Source of the DNA: Candidatus Planktophila sp.
Lineage (GTDB): Bacteria > Actinomycetota > Actinomycetes > Nanopelagicales > Nanopelagicaceae
Assembly (NCBI GenBank): GCA_017858325.1
Contig: JAFMBT010000012.1
Coordinates: forward strand, 1-46,800
Reading direction: 5' to 3'
Length of the DNA: 46,800 nt
The notes under the pieces: model-generated
Database searches by the model: none
Told to the model about the DNA's origin: nothing
The model's input: the letters and a program-made list of their open reading frames with translations, nothing else
Translations under genes and position numbers: made by a program
Part shown: positions 18,779 to 27,677 of the stretch, one piece after another
Position numbering within the stretch: position 1 is the first letter of the stretch
Layout: every line of letters starts with the position of its first letter

Positions 18779-19783
18779 TTAGCGACGAATACCGGCGCTA
18801 CGAAGATCGGATAAGCGAAGAGTCCCAGTTTTGGCATCATCTTCAGCCGCTAGATAGAGGCGCTGGATAGCGATAATAAATGCTTCGGCGAGAGCGTCAC
18901 GAAATTCAGGAGTTGCTAAATTTTTTGCATCGTGTGAGTTACTTAAATAACCACAGTCGACTCGGATCGATGGCGCTTGAGTAAGACGCAGAAGGTCCCA
19001 TGTTTTTGGGTGTGACCTGCAATTAAGAAGACTGGTGCGCGCAGAGATTTCCCGTTGTAATAACGAGGCAAATCGCTCTCCAACAACTGAGTGAACTCCA
19101 TGGGCTTGGCTGCCGTAGAAATAAGTCGCTACACCTTGAGCCAAAGGGTTTGCATGTGTATCTGTATGAAGTGAGATAAAGAGATCTGTCGGATTTGCAT
19201 TTGTGAATGCGATTCGTTCACTTTCGCTAGGACTGTTATGAGGACCGCGCGTAAGAAAAACACTGGCACCAAGTGCTAAAAGGCGACCCTCTATTCGCAC
19301 CGCGATGTCATAAACAATTTCAGCTTCACCAGGGTTACTACCTGGATCAAGCACAATTACTTTATTTGCAAGGGCCGGGCCTCGGGTTCGAACAGCAGCA
19401 CTTTCACGCAGTTGAGCTGGTGCGCCACCTGAAACAATTTTAGTTAAACGAATAAGTCCGATTATTGTCTCCGGCCCACATCGACCATCTACCTTCGCAC
19501 CGACTGATTTCTGAAAATCTTTAATAGCATTTTCGGTACGAGGACCATAGATTCCATCTACTCGCCCACAATCAAAACCCATATCAGTCAATCGTGATTG
19601 TAGAGAGGCAACGTCATCGCCGTGCATAAGCGAGTTGCTCTGAAGATAGAGCGAACGATCACCTAGTTTCCAGCGCGCATCTTCTAAAGCACGCTCAGTC
19701 GCAAGATCAAGAATACCTGTAACGTTGAGCCCACGCTCTTGCTGAAAAGAACGAATCTGATCAGGGGTAAGCAAGGGATCCAT
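18779..19783 (-). CDS. cwlM: CwlM-like cytoplasmic amidase homologue (probable peptidoglycan-synthesis regulator)
   Basis: A 334-residue protein with two peptidoglycan-binding modules (about 5-35 and 50-112, the latter with DGIYGPRTENAIKDFQ) and an amidase_3 fold (about 140-312). No signal peptide or membrane segment is present, so it is cytoplasmic. It is the mycobacterial CwlM orthologue by order (trxB-trxA-cwlM-parB) and by segments TWDLLRLT, VDCGYLSN and RLYL. The first zinc loop is lost: DPGSNP (146-151) replaces DPGHGG and the following stretch is shortened. The last Glu position is Asp275, while His206 remains. Amidase activity is therefore unlikely. The tail keeps Thr-Gly-Thr (319-321) like the PknB-phosphorylated tail of CwlM, which regulates MurA and MurJ. 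murJ is in the same operon. Confidence 0.88.
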   Translation of the reverse strand: MDPLLTPDQIRSFQQERGLNVTGILDLATERALEDARWKLGDRSLYLQSNSLMHGDDVASLQSRLTDMGFDCGRVDGIYGPRTENAIKDFQKSVGAKVDGRCGPETIIGLIRLTKIVSGGAPAQLRESAAVRTRGPALANKVIVLDPGSNPGEAEIVYDIAVRIEGRLLALGASVFLTRGPHNSPSESERIAFTNANPTDLFISLHTDTHANPLAQGVATYFYGSQAHGVHSVVGERFASLLQREISARTSLLNCRSHPKTWDLLRLTQAPSIRVDCGYLSNSHDAKNLATPEFRDALAEAFIIAIQRLYLAAEDDAKTGTLRLSDLRSAGIRR

Positions 19784-19802
19784 TATTTAAATTTCTTAAG
19801 GT

Positions 19803-20123
19803 TTAAATAAATGCTTCAAGGTCTTTAAGAAGCGCTGGCTTTGGCTTAGCGCCAATAATGGTCTTAACAACCTCACCATTGACATAAACGTTGAGCATTG
19901 GGATCGATGTAACACCGTATTTAATGGCGATCGCAGACTCTTCATCCGTATTGAGCTTTACAATCTTAATCTTCTCGCCATACTCATTGGAGAGATCTTC
20001 CAGAATTGGCCCAATTGCACGGCATGGCCCACACCATTCAGCCCAGAAATCTACAAGGACAGGGATGCTGCTCTTGAGAACAACGTCGTCGAAATTTGCC
20101 GCCGTTACCTTACTTGTTGCCAT
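19803..20123 (-). CDS. trxA: Thioredoxin
   Basis: A 106-residue thioredoxin with the redox motif WCGPC (Cys31, Cys34) and the cis-Pro segment TSIPML. It reduces protein disulfides and is itself reduced by the thioredoxin reductase encoded just upstream (52-base gap). It has no signal peptide, so it is cytoplasmic. The start is ATG at 20123. trxB-trxA-cwlM adjacency is the mycobacterial arrangement. Confidence 0.98.
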   Translation of the reverse strand: MATSKVTAANFDDVVLKSSIPVLVDFWAEWCGPCRAIGPILEDLSNEYGEKIKIVKLNTDEESAIAIKYGVTSIPMLNVYVNGEVVKTIIGAKPKPALLKDLEAFI

Positions 20124-20175
20124 TGTGTCGCTCCAGTTTTATTGTGTGAGGTGGGTCTGTATAAGTCCAAGATTA

Positions 20176-21096
20176 CTAGTGAGAGAGAAATTTTTCAGCG
20201 TCTAGCGCCGCTTGGCAGCCAGAACCTGCAGCAGTGATTGCTTGACGGTATGTGTGATCGACAAGATCTCCGCATGCAAAAACTCCGGGTAAGTTGGTCT
20301 TGGTCGAGCAACCTTCAACCTTGACGTAGCCCTCATTATCACAATCGATCTGCCCGATAAGGAGTTCGCTACGTGGAATGTGTCCAATAGCAACAAATAG
20401 GCCGGTGAAATCACGTTGTGAGAGCTCACCTGTGAGAGTATTTCGCAAAGCGAGTGCTTCAACTTTATTCTCTCCCAAAATATCAATAACTTCGGTGTTC
20501 CATAACATTTCAATCTTTGGATTGTTAAACGCTCGGTCTGCCATGATTTTAGAAGCACGCAATGTGTCGCGGCGGTGAATTAATACCACCTTACTTGCAA
20601 ACTTAGTTAAGAATGTCGCTTCTTCGACCGCTGAATCTCCACCACCGACTACAGCAATTGTTTGATCTCTAAAGAAGAAACCGTCACATGTAGCACACCA
20701 TGAAACTCCGCGCCCTGAAAGACGATCTTCATTAGCGAGCCCAATATGTCGATAGGCCGAGCCGGTGGCGAGAATTACTGCACGCGCCTGGACGACATTT
20801 CCACTTCCATCTTTAACTGTTTTGATCTCACCCTTGAGATCCATCTCAACAACATCATCTGTAATCAACTCTGTACCAAAACGAGCAGCCTGTTTACGCA
20901 TACTCTCCATTAATTCAGGGCCCATCACTCCATCAACAAAGCCAGGAAAGTTCTCGACTTCAGTTGTAGTCATTAGCGCTCCACCGGCGGTAACAGAGCC
21001 CTCATAAAGGATAGGGTTTAGCTGCGCACGTGAGGCGTATATAGCAGCGGTATATCCGGCAGGCCCAGAACCGACAATAACAAGGTCACGAATCAT
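20176..21096 (-). CDS. trxB: Thioredoxin reductase
   Basis: A 306-residue FAD/NADPH disulfide oxidoreductase. The FAD-binding motif is [10 protein letters not shown] (9-18), the redox-active pair is Cys134 and Cys137 in WCATC, and the NADPH motif is [10 protein letters not shown]. The C-terminal FAD segment is [10 protein letters not shown]. It transfers electrons from NADPH to thioredoxin. It starts at ATG 21096, 17 bases after murJ. In Mycobacterium sigM and its anti-sigma gene lie between murJ and trxB; here they are absent. Confidence 0.98.
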   Translation of the reverse strand: MIRDLVIVGSGPAGYTAAIYASRAQLNPILYEGSVTAGGALMTTTEVENFPGFVDGVMGPELMESMRKQAARFGTELITDDVVEMDLKGEIKTVKDGSGNVVQARAVILATGSAYRHIGLANEDRLSGRGVSWCATCDGFFFRDQTIAVVGGGDSAVEEATFLTKFASKVVLIHRRDTLRASKIMADRAFNNPKIEMLWNTEVIDILGENKVEALALRNTLTGELSQRDFTGLFVAIGHIPRSELLIGQIDCDNEGYVKVEGCSTKTNLPGVFACGDLVDHTYRQAITAAGSGCQAALDAEKFLSH

Positions 21097-21113
21097 AAGA
21101 CCAGCCTACACAC

Positions 21114-22748
21114 TTAAGTGCCCTTCCTCTTCTTTAATAGCCCTCGCCCAAATTCAGCGAGAGTTGCAATCTCTGAGATTTTAAATAACTTCGCAAAGAG
21201 AAGATAGAAAACTCCGCTTGCTGCCAATACAACGCAGAGACGAAACGCTCGCAGGAGAGCCGAAGAGTCAGCACTCTCCCATTTAAGTAAATACACCAAT
21301 GCAAAGAGAGGAGCTATTGATAAAAGGGAGGCAACAAATAGTTTTGCGTGATGTCCAATAAAGGTAGAGATAGCCAATTTTCCGATATGTTTCTTCAAAA
21401 GTCCCAGCGTAATAAAGAGACCAACGATATAACTTACCGAAAAAGCGATACCCAGACCAATGGTTACCTGCTGGCTACTGAGTGTGTAGAGAAAAACGTA
21501 GGATAAGGCAACTGAGATGATATTAATTATTAAGATTGAAACAACCTGTGTTCGCGTATCTTCGAAAGCATTAAAACCACGAATAAGAATTAAATTTATT
21601 GAAAATGCAACAAGGCCAAGACTCAAGGCTGAGAGAACTTGTCCGATATACCGGGAATCCTCTAAGGAAATTCCAAAATAGAGCGCCTCGGTCATCATTG
21701 GTCCAAAGAAGAATAAGGCAACACCGCTGGGCACGGTAACAACACCGACCATTTTAATTGTTCTAACTAACTGTTTACGAACCTCTACTACATTTTTTTC
21801 GATTGCCAACTTAGAAAGGTGAGGAAGAAGTGCAGTGACAATTGAGATCGTAACGATTGAATAAGGTAGCAACATGATGTAGTAAGCAGCAGTAAATGGA
21901 GTAAATCCAACTCCTGTTGTGATTCCTTCTTGTGAACTACGAACCGCCGCACTTGTCGCAACGTTTACCGTGACTAGATAACCAAGCTGTGAAATCAAAA
22001 CATAGATCAAGGTCCATCCAGCTAGTGAGAATGATTTACCTAAACCGTACAATCCAAATCGAATGCGCAGATGAATACCAGAACGCCTAACGACAGGAAT
22101 GAGAATCAGCGCCTGCACCACAATTCCAAGAGTTGTTCCCCACCCCAGAAGTTGAATCTGGGCATCAGTGATTGTCTCTAGCGTGATCGAATTCTGGAAA
22201 ATAAGAACCCCAGAAAATACTGCAATTACAACGAGATTATTGGCAATTGGAGCCCACATGAGAGGGGCAAAAGAACCGCGCGCGTTGGCAACCTGTCCTA
22301 ACATCGTGAATAGACCTAAGAAGAAAATTTGTGGAAGACAATACCGAGTAAAGGCAATCGCGATCTGGTTCTCTGCCTCAAAACCCACCGTTGAAAATTC
22401 TGGTGCATAAAGTCGCACGAGAGCAGGTGCAAAGATAACTCCAACAATAACTAAAAGTAAAAGTATTCCCGAAATTGTTGTTACAAGGCGAGATGCAAAT
22501 CCATCACCACCATCTTCATCGGCGAAAGAGCGAACCAGTTGTGGAACAAAGATTGCAGTGAGTGCTCCACCAACAAGTAAGTTATAGAGAATGTTCGGCA
22601 TCGTATTTGCAACGTTGTAGGTATCTGCAAGGAGGGCAGTACCCAATACTGCGACGACGAGGATGGCACGGAAAAAACCAGTGATCCGAGAAAGAATCGT
22701 GCCAATTGCCATAACGCCAGAGGCACGGAAGAGTTCATTATTTTTCAT
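21114..22748 (-). CDS. murJ: Lipid II flippase MurJ (MviN family)
   Basis: A 544-residue MOP-superfamily membrane protein with about 14 hydrophobic segments, starting MKNNELFRASGVMAIGTILSR. The N-terminal arginine in ITGFFRA and the GGALTAIFVPQL segment are MurJ hallmarks. It flips lipid II across the cytoplasmic membrane for peptidoglycan synthesis. The protein ends soon after the last membrane helix. It therefore lacks the pseudokinase and extracellular domains of mycobacterial MviN. It overlaps the upstream DUF6049-like gene by four bases and is co-operonic with cwlM, whose mycobacterial product binds MurJ. Confidence 0.95.
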   Translation of the reverse strand: MKNNELFRASGVMAIGTILSRITGFFRAILVVAVLGTALLADTYNVANTMPNILYNLLVGGALTAIFVPQLVRSFADEDGGDGFASRLVTTISGILLLLVIVGVIFAPALVRLYAPEFSTVGFEAENQIAIAFTRYCLPQIFFLGLFTMLGQVANARGSFAPLMWAPIANNLVVIAVFSGVLIFQNSITLETITDAQIQLLGWGTTLGIVVQALILIPVVRRSGIHLRIRFGLYGLGKSFSLAGWTLIYVLISQLGYLVTVNVATSAAVRSSQEGITTGVGFTPFTAAYYIMLLPYSIVTISIVTALLPHLSKLAIEKNVVEVRKQLVRTIKMVGVVTVPSGVALFFFGPMMTEALYFGISLEDSRYIGQVLSALSLGLVAFSINLILIRGFNAFEDTRTQVVSILIINIISVALSYVFLYTLSSQQVTIGLGIAFSVSYIVGLFITLGLLKKHIGKLAISTFIGHHAKLFVASLLSIAPLFALVYLLKWESADSSALLRAFRLCVVLAASGVFYLLFAKLFKISEIATLAEFGRGLLKKRKGT

Positions 22749-23851
22749 CTACGCCCCTTTCTTATCCGTCGATACGTTTGCGCACCAGCTCCGATAAAGA
22801 GTAGAACGGCGGCCCCGGTTGTAAACCACGCCACTCTTGAATCGATCAAGGTCATGGTCAGGGATAACTCTGAAGCGGGTCCAAGCCATTGCCCCTTGGA
22901 GTTTGAGAGAACTGTCTTCACGTTTGTCTCACCTGAGGCGATAACGGTAAATGGAACTGCAAATTGAGTTCGTGAATTAGGTTCGAGGGTGATTTGTCGC
23001 ATGTGATTAACAAGAACTTTGATGTTAGAGACGCGGAAAATAAGATTCACAGTGACCGCTGAAGTGAAACCATTTACCAGCGTGAGTGGTACATCTACAG
23101 TTTCGGATGTAAGTGTGTACTTTCCAGGATTAACTCTTAACTTCTCTCGCTGTTGGGCAACACCAACAACGGCGCTTTGCGCAAACTTTTCAGAGAGCCC
23201 ACCATTTATTGATGGAGAGAGAAGGATCGCTAATCGTGCACGAAAGAGTTCGAGCTCAGGAGCCGTCACTACAGTAGAAAGCCGTGAGATCGCCTGTCTA
23301 TTAATAGTGTAGTTTTTTCTAAGCGGGCCACTAATTTTTGCGCTTTTACGGTTAGTGTACGACTTATCAATTTCTATCGTTCTGCCAGTATGGAAAGATA
23401 CTCTCTCTGCTCCGTAGGAAAAGTAAAAGAGCAGTTCACTTGGGGCAAGTTCTTTTGCTATAGCAAGATCAGGATTTCCATAAGCAATGGGCGTGATCTG
23501 GGCCCCGGCGGTAGCAATCTTTAATTGATCGAGGAAAGCAATAGCAACTTCGACCCCCTGCCCATCTGATTCATCTACCAGTTCATAACCACTTGCCATA
23601 GCTGCGACTTCATCTAGAAAAGCGCCATCAATAATCCAGCGAGTTTGAACAGGTAAAGGAGTAAAAATAAGAGAGCCAAGCCTGCCTTCTGGGGCGAGCA
23701 AGGTCGCTAAGTCATCGCTAATAAAGCGACCATCAATGAGTTGATGTGGTTGCTCAATAAGTTCAACTGTACGCACTGCAGATGCAGCTGTTTGGGGGAG
23801 AGAAATTCCACATAAAGTGAGGAAGAGAAGCAGAAAAGAGAACTTTTTCAC
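22745..23851 (-). CDS. Secreted membrane-anchored DUF6049-like protein
   Basis: A 368-residue protein with a signal peptide (about 1-24, hydrophobic run then TAASA), a long extracytoplasmic domain and a C-terminal membrane helix (about 342-360) followed by RRIRKGRR. This topology anchors it on the outer face of the cell membrane. The segment ITPIAYGNPDLA resembles the DUF6049 family, whose mycobacterial member sits between mutT4 and mviN. The same place is filled here between the NUDIX gene and murJ. It is much shorter than the usual 700-800 residues. Function is unknown; linkage to murJ suggests an envelope role. It overlaps both neighbours by four bases. The family assignment rests mainly on synteny. 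Confidence 0.75.
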   Translation of the reverse strand: MKKFSFLLLFLTLCGISLPQTAASAVRTVELIEQPHQLIDGRFISDDLATLLAPEGRLGSLIFTPLPVQTRWIIDGAFLDEVAAMASGYELVDESDGQGVEVAIAFLDQLKIATAGAQITPIAYGNPDLAIAKELAPSELLFYFSYGAERVSFHTGRTIEIDKSYTNRKSAKISGPLRKNYTINRQAISRLSTVVTAPELELFRARLAILLSPSINGGLSEKFAQSAVVGVAQQREKLRVNPGKYTLTSETVDVPLTLVNGFTSAVTVNLIFRVSNIKVLVNHMRQITLEPNSRTQFAVPFTVIASGETNVKTVLSNSKGQWLGPASELSLTMTLIDSRVAWFTTGAAVLLFIGAGAQTYRRIRKGRR

Positions 23852-24477
23852 TGGCTCACCTCAGTCGCCTTAGTGCGGGCGATCAATTTTTTCTCATCGG
23901 GATATGCTAAGAGCCCAATAATTTCGTTGAGTGGAAACCAGCCCACTTCATCAACTTCAGATTCCTGTCGCGCCAAAATCCCACCAGTTTCTCTAAACTG
24001 GAAATGGTGAACTGTTTTATGGATCCGTTTACCACCTGCCATAAACCAGAAATCGATCACACCGAGAGATCTTTCAATTTCGGAGCGTATTCCAGTCTCT
24101 TCGGCAACTTCACGAATAGCTGCCTGTTCTGGAGTTTCCCCATCTTCAATATGGCCTTTAGGGAGCGACCAAAGAATGCGTGAGCCCGTTGAATCTTTAT
24201 GATCTCGCCGACCAATCAGCAGACCCTTTGTCTTGCTTCCATCAATAACAAGTCCTCCAGCGCTGACTTCATCCACACGCTTTGCATAAGGAGGTCGCGG
24301 GGCTCCTGGTTTACCTTTTTTTGCGGGTGCTTGTACAGCCACCTCGCCAGAGGATTGATTCTGTGGGGCGCGATGTGCAGGTCGCTTACGCCTGCGCTTC
24401 TTCTTAATGCCTTCGCTGCCCGCACTAGGTGCCGGGTTCATGACATAAGGGTAGTGCTCGGGACTAGCCTTAGCCAT
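23848..24477 (-). CDS. NUDIX hydrolase (MutT4-like)
   Basis: A protein of about 209 residues with a Lys/Arg/Pro-rich low-complexity N-terminus (KKKRRRKRPAHR) and a C-terminal NUDIX domain. The NUDIX box GHIEDGETPEQAAIREVAEETG fits GX5EX7REUXEEXGU and implies Mg-dependent hydrolysis of a nucleoside diphosphate derivative. The order pcnA-mutT4-Rv3909-mviN in mycobacteria is the same. Start is uncertain. The open frame continues to 24666 antisense to pcnA. I chose ATG at 24477 (MAKASPEHYPYV), one base from the pcnA start, and ATG at 24441 is also possible. It heads the operon down to the aminotransferase gene. Confidence 0.88.
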   Translation of the reverse strand: MAKASPEHYPYVMNPAPSAGSEGIKKKRRRKRPAHRAPQNQSSGEVAVQAPAKKGKPGAPRPPYAKRVDEVSAGGLVIDGSKTKGLLIGRRDHKDSTGSRILWSLPKGHIEDGETPEQAAIREVAEETGIRSEIERSLGVIDFWFMAGGKRIHKTVHHFQFRETGGILARQESEVDEVGWFPLNEIIGLLAYPDEKKLIARTKATEVSQ

Positions 24478-24478
24478 T

Positions 24479-25942
24479 ATGTCTTCGTCTGAGATGCCCA
24501 CAGCCTCACCAGCGGGGTTAAGCGCTGCCAGCGAGATGGCTCTCGCCTCGTTGATCCAGCGCGTACCGCTTGCGAGTTCGCTCGCCACCATCTTTAAGGA
24601 GAACGGTTTTACCCTCGCCCTTGTGGGTGGTCCTGTGCGCGATGCTCTTCTCGGACGACTAGGCAACGATCTAGATTTTACAACCAGCGCCCCTGCCCTT
24701 GAGAGTAAGAAAATATTGCAGAAATGGGCGGATAACGTCTGGGATACAGGAATTGAATTTGGAACAGTTGCAGGAATACGTGGAGATACAACGGTAGAAG
24801 TAACAACATATCGAAGTGATGACTACTCACGTGATTCAAGAAAACCACACGTTCATTTTGGGACCTCAATCGAAGGTGATTTGTCACGCAGAGATTTCAC
24901 TGTCAATTCGATGGCCCTTGAGTTAACTGGAGAAGCACCTATTTTTATCGATCCATTTGGTGGCCTTGTTGATTTATCAAAGAAAATTCTGCGAACCCCC
25001 GGAAAGCCAGAAGATTCATTTAGTGATGACCCACTGCGAATGTTGCGCGCAGCCAGATTTGCAAGCCAGTTGAATTTTGAAATTTCACCAGAAGTTCTTG
25101 CTGCGATGAAAGAGATGACAGATCGGCTCGGAATAATTTCTGCCGAGCGCATCCGTGATGAGATTACAAAACTTTTAATGTCGGACAATCCACGCCTTGG
25201 TATAACAATTCTTGTCGACACAGGACTTGCTGCCAAAGTTATTCCGGAAATACCCCAACTGCGGCTAGAAGTAGATGAACACCACCACCATAAAGATGTA
25301 TACGAACACTCCATCACCGTCCTAGAGCAAGCTATCGCTCTTGAAGATCGCTTGGGTGGAGTCAACCTTGTTATTCGTTTAGCTGCCTTATTACACGACA
25401 TTGGAAAACCTAAGACCCGTGCGCTCATCCCAGGAGGTGGAGTCTCTTTCCATCATCACGAAGTAGTGGGTGCGCGGTTGGCGAAATCTCGCCTTAAAGC
25501 TCTGCGATTTAGTGGAGAGATTGTTGATCAGGTAGAGACTCTCATCGCGCTGCATCTGCGCTTTCACGGATATGGGGACGGTGAATGGACTGACTCCGCC
25601 GTACGAAGATATGTGCGCGATGCTGGGCCACTACTAGATCATCTCCATGTGCTCACGCGCGCCGATTGCACAACTCGCAACGCTCGCAAGGCGGCGCGCC
25701 TTGCGGCAACATATGACGGCCTAGAAGATCGCATCGCCATTTTAATGGAAGAAGAAGAGTTATCGAAGATTCGCCCAGATCTAGATGGTGATGAAGTGAT
25801 GCAACTACTGAATTTAAAGCCTGGAGCGATGGTGGGTAAAGCGCTCGCTTTTCTCCTGGAACTCAGGATGGAGCAAGGGCCGCTCGGGAAAGAGAGAGCG
25901 ACAGGGCTATTACAAGAGTGGTGGGCTAAGCAGAACGAATAA
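24479..25942 (+). CDS. pcnA: CCA tRNA nucleotidyltransferase
   Basis: Up to 487 residues, class II nucleotidyltransferase with an HD domain. The head has LVGGPVRDALLG and NDLDF with the catalytic Asp pair, the neck has RRDFTVNSMALEL, and the HD motif is HDIGKP. It adds CCA to tRNA 3' ends. tRNA-Ala and tRNA-Ile in this window lack an encoded CCA, so the enzyme is needed. The first ATG at 24479 lies one base from the opposing NUDIX start. An ATG at 24536 (MALASLIQ) would still include the whole conserved domain and leave room for promoters, so the start is open. The 3' end overlaps the convergent MFS gene by 17 bases. Confidence 0.93.
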   Translation: MSSSEMPTASPAGLSAASEMALASLIQRVPLASSLATIFKENGFTLALVGGPVRDALLGRLGNDLDFTTSAPALESKKILQKWADNVWDTGIEFGTVAGIRGDTTVEVTTYRSDDYSRDSRKPHVHFGTSIEGDLSRRDFTVNSMALELTGEAPIFIDPFGGLVDLSKKILRTPGKPEDSFSDDPLRMLRAARFASQLNFEISPEVLAAMKEMTDRLGIISAERIRDEITKLLMSDNPRLGITILVDTGLAAKVIPEIPQLRLEVDEHHHHKDVYEHSITVLEQAIALEDRLGGVNLVIRLAALLHDIGKPKTRALIPGGGVSFHHHEVVGARLAKSRLKALRFSGEIVDQVETLIALHLRFHGYGDGEWTDSAVRRYVRDAGPLLDHLHVLTRADCTTRNARKAARLAATYDGLEDRIAILMEEEELSKIRPDLDGDEVMQLLNLKPGAMVGKALAFLLELRMEQGPLGKERATGLLQEWWAKQNE

Positions 25943-27200
25943 AGAATTTACTTGGCCGCAAAATAGTGAGCGCTGTGAGGAGATATCCAACTCCGACGAC
26001 GGTAGGCAAGGTCCATGTATCACCATTTGCCGGAAGCAAGAGCGCAGCTAATAGCGCCCCACTCACAATCGAGAAATTTACAACTACGTCATAGACCGCA
26101 AAGACGCGACCACGATATATATCATTAATTTTTGATTGCACCAGTGCATCATTTGTTACTTTTACACTCTGCCCACATAGAGCTGTGAAGAATGCCGTGA
26201 GAGCTAATGTGAGCGATGACCGCGTAAAGGCAAGTGAAATCACACTTACCGAGGCGGCAATCATTGCTAATCGAATCCAGCGATGCCGCCCAACCATTGC
26301 AACACCAATCGGAGCGATAATCGCACCAATAACAAAACCAACAGCGGCGGTAACGATCATAAAGGTGACACCAGCGAGGCCAGCCTCGGTATCAATGGGA
26401 TTATTAAAGAAATTACGCTCAAGCACTAAAGTCATCAAAGTGAGTGCAGTCAAACCACCGCGTTGAATAGCAATCGCGATAATCCCTCTTGCTGCATCGG
26501 CATGTTCTTCTAGAAAGCGAATACCTTCACGCATCTCTTTCAAGCCTTGAGTGAGAGAACCCTTTGCAAGTTCATGTGGCAGTGGGCCAATCTCATTTTT
26601 TTTCAAAAGAGATGCAAAGAGAGCGGCACCGAGGTAACCACATGCAGCTACGCTGATAATTACTGCATCTGCATAATCGGCAGATGCTTGCGAATCAAGA
26701 ATGTTACGAATACCTAAGCCAATACCGCCTCCCAAAATAACCCAGACAGAGCCGCCCGTGACTACATAAGCATTTGCAGAGATGAGTTTTTCTCGGGATA
26801 CAACAAGAGGAAGTCCGGCTGAAAGTCCGGCGAGAATCAATCGATTGACACCGAAGGCGATGAGAACAAAGACTGTGAGTTCGACACCAGTTCGTCCTTG
26901 AAAGATCAGGATCGCAATAGTTAAAAGGGTTAGCGCGCGGACCAAGTTCGCAATGAGTAAGGCACGTTGGCGTGAGAAGCGATCAAGAATCGTCCCAACA
27001 AAAGGTCCAACAATTGAATATGGAACCAAGACCAGTGCGAAGGCAAGGGCGGCGCTCATTGCATCAGCTTGACGTTCCGGCGAAAAAAGAAGGAAGGAGG
27101 CGAGTGCGCTCTGAAAAATCCCATCGGTTAATTGGCCGGTCCATCTCACGCGAAGTAACCGGATAAGTTTTCGATCGAGGAAAATCTCTTTAACGCTCAC
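25926..27200 (-). CDS. MFS transporter
   Basis: A 424-residue major facilitator protein with about 12 membrane segments and a basic loop DRFSRQRALL between segments 2 and 3, the MFS motif-A position. The central cytoplasmic loop (about 205-230) is short. Sequence alone does not reveal the substrate, and drug-efflux-like families are the closest in appearance. It is divergent from the DUF5318 gene across 34 bases and convergent with pcnA. There is no adjacent regulator. Family is secure, function is unknown. Confidence 0.87.
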   Translation of the reverse strand: MSVKEIFLDRKLIRLLRVRWTGQLTDGIFQSALASFLLFSPERQADAMSAALAFALVLVPYSIVGPFVGTILDRFSRQRALLIANLVRALTLLTIAILIFQGRTGVELTVFVLIAFGVNRLILAGLSAGLPLVVSREKLISANAYVVTGGSVWVILGGGIGLGIRNILDSQASADYADAVIISVAACGYLGAALFASLLKKNEIGPLPHELAKGSLTQGLKEMREGIRFLEEHADAARGIIAIAIQRGGLTALTLMTLVLERNFFNNPIDTEAGLAGVTFMIVTAAVGFVIGAIIAPIGVAMVGRHRWIRLAMIAASVSVISLAFTRSSLTLALTAFFTALCGQSVKVTNDALVQSKINDIYRGRVFAVYDVVVNFSIVSGALLAALLLPANGDTWTLPTVVGVGYLLTALTILRPSKFFIRSA

Positions 27201-27234
27201 CGGGTAAGCGTAGATCGGCGAGAGCGATTATTCT

Positions 27235-27657
27235 GTGCAGATGGCAAAGACTCTCGCTCTCAGGTCTCTCCGCGCTTACATCGATTACACCCTCGATAAG
27301 CGCGCGACCCTTACTGCACTTTTTCGCGGAGTCGTAGATGCCTGTGATGCCGATCCATATTTATTGCGAGCAGCGAAGTATCATGGCGAACAGGTAGAGA
27401 GAAAGTGTCCAGTCTGTAAAAAATTAGAGTTGGTGGAACTTCGTTACACATTTGGAGACCAACTCGGACAATTTTCAGGGCGTATCAAATCTCCCCAAGA
27501 ATTAACAGCGATGGAAAGTGAGTTTGGCGAGTTCTCGGTCTATGTTGTGGAGGTCTGTAGGGGTTGTTCATGGAATCACCTCTGTTCCACCTTTATTTTG
27601 GGAGATGGAACTACGCGTAAACCGCCACGAAAAGTGCGAACGCTCGAGGACGAGTAG
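27235..27657 (+). CDS. DUF5318 family protein with zinc-ribbon-like cysteines
   Basis: A 140-residue protein with two cysteine pairs, CPVC (about 58-61) and CRGC (about 108-111), that probably bind zinc. The family DUF5318 is found upstream of class A penicillin-binding protein genes in Actinobacteria (Rv0049 before ponA1), the same place as here. Function is unknown. The start is either GTG at 27235 or ATG at 27241 (MAKTLALRSLRAYIDYT); no ribosome site decides between them. The gap to the PBP gene is 20 bases, so the two are co-transcribed. Confidence 0.85.
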   Translation: MQMAKTLALRSLRAYIDYTLDKRATLTALFRGVVDACDADPYLLRAAKYHGEQVERKCPVCKKLELVELRYTFGDQLGQFSGRIKSPQELTAMESEFGEFSVYVVEVCRGCSWNHLCSTFILGDGTTRKPPRKVRTLEDE

Positions 27658-27677
27658 AAAACGGGTAACCTTTCATA

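Noticed and set aside
24853-25428. Long minus-strand frame of 191 codons within pcnA
   Set aside because: It lies wholly antisense to the conserved pcnA sequence and has no protein family features.
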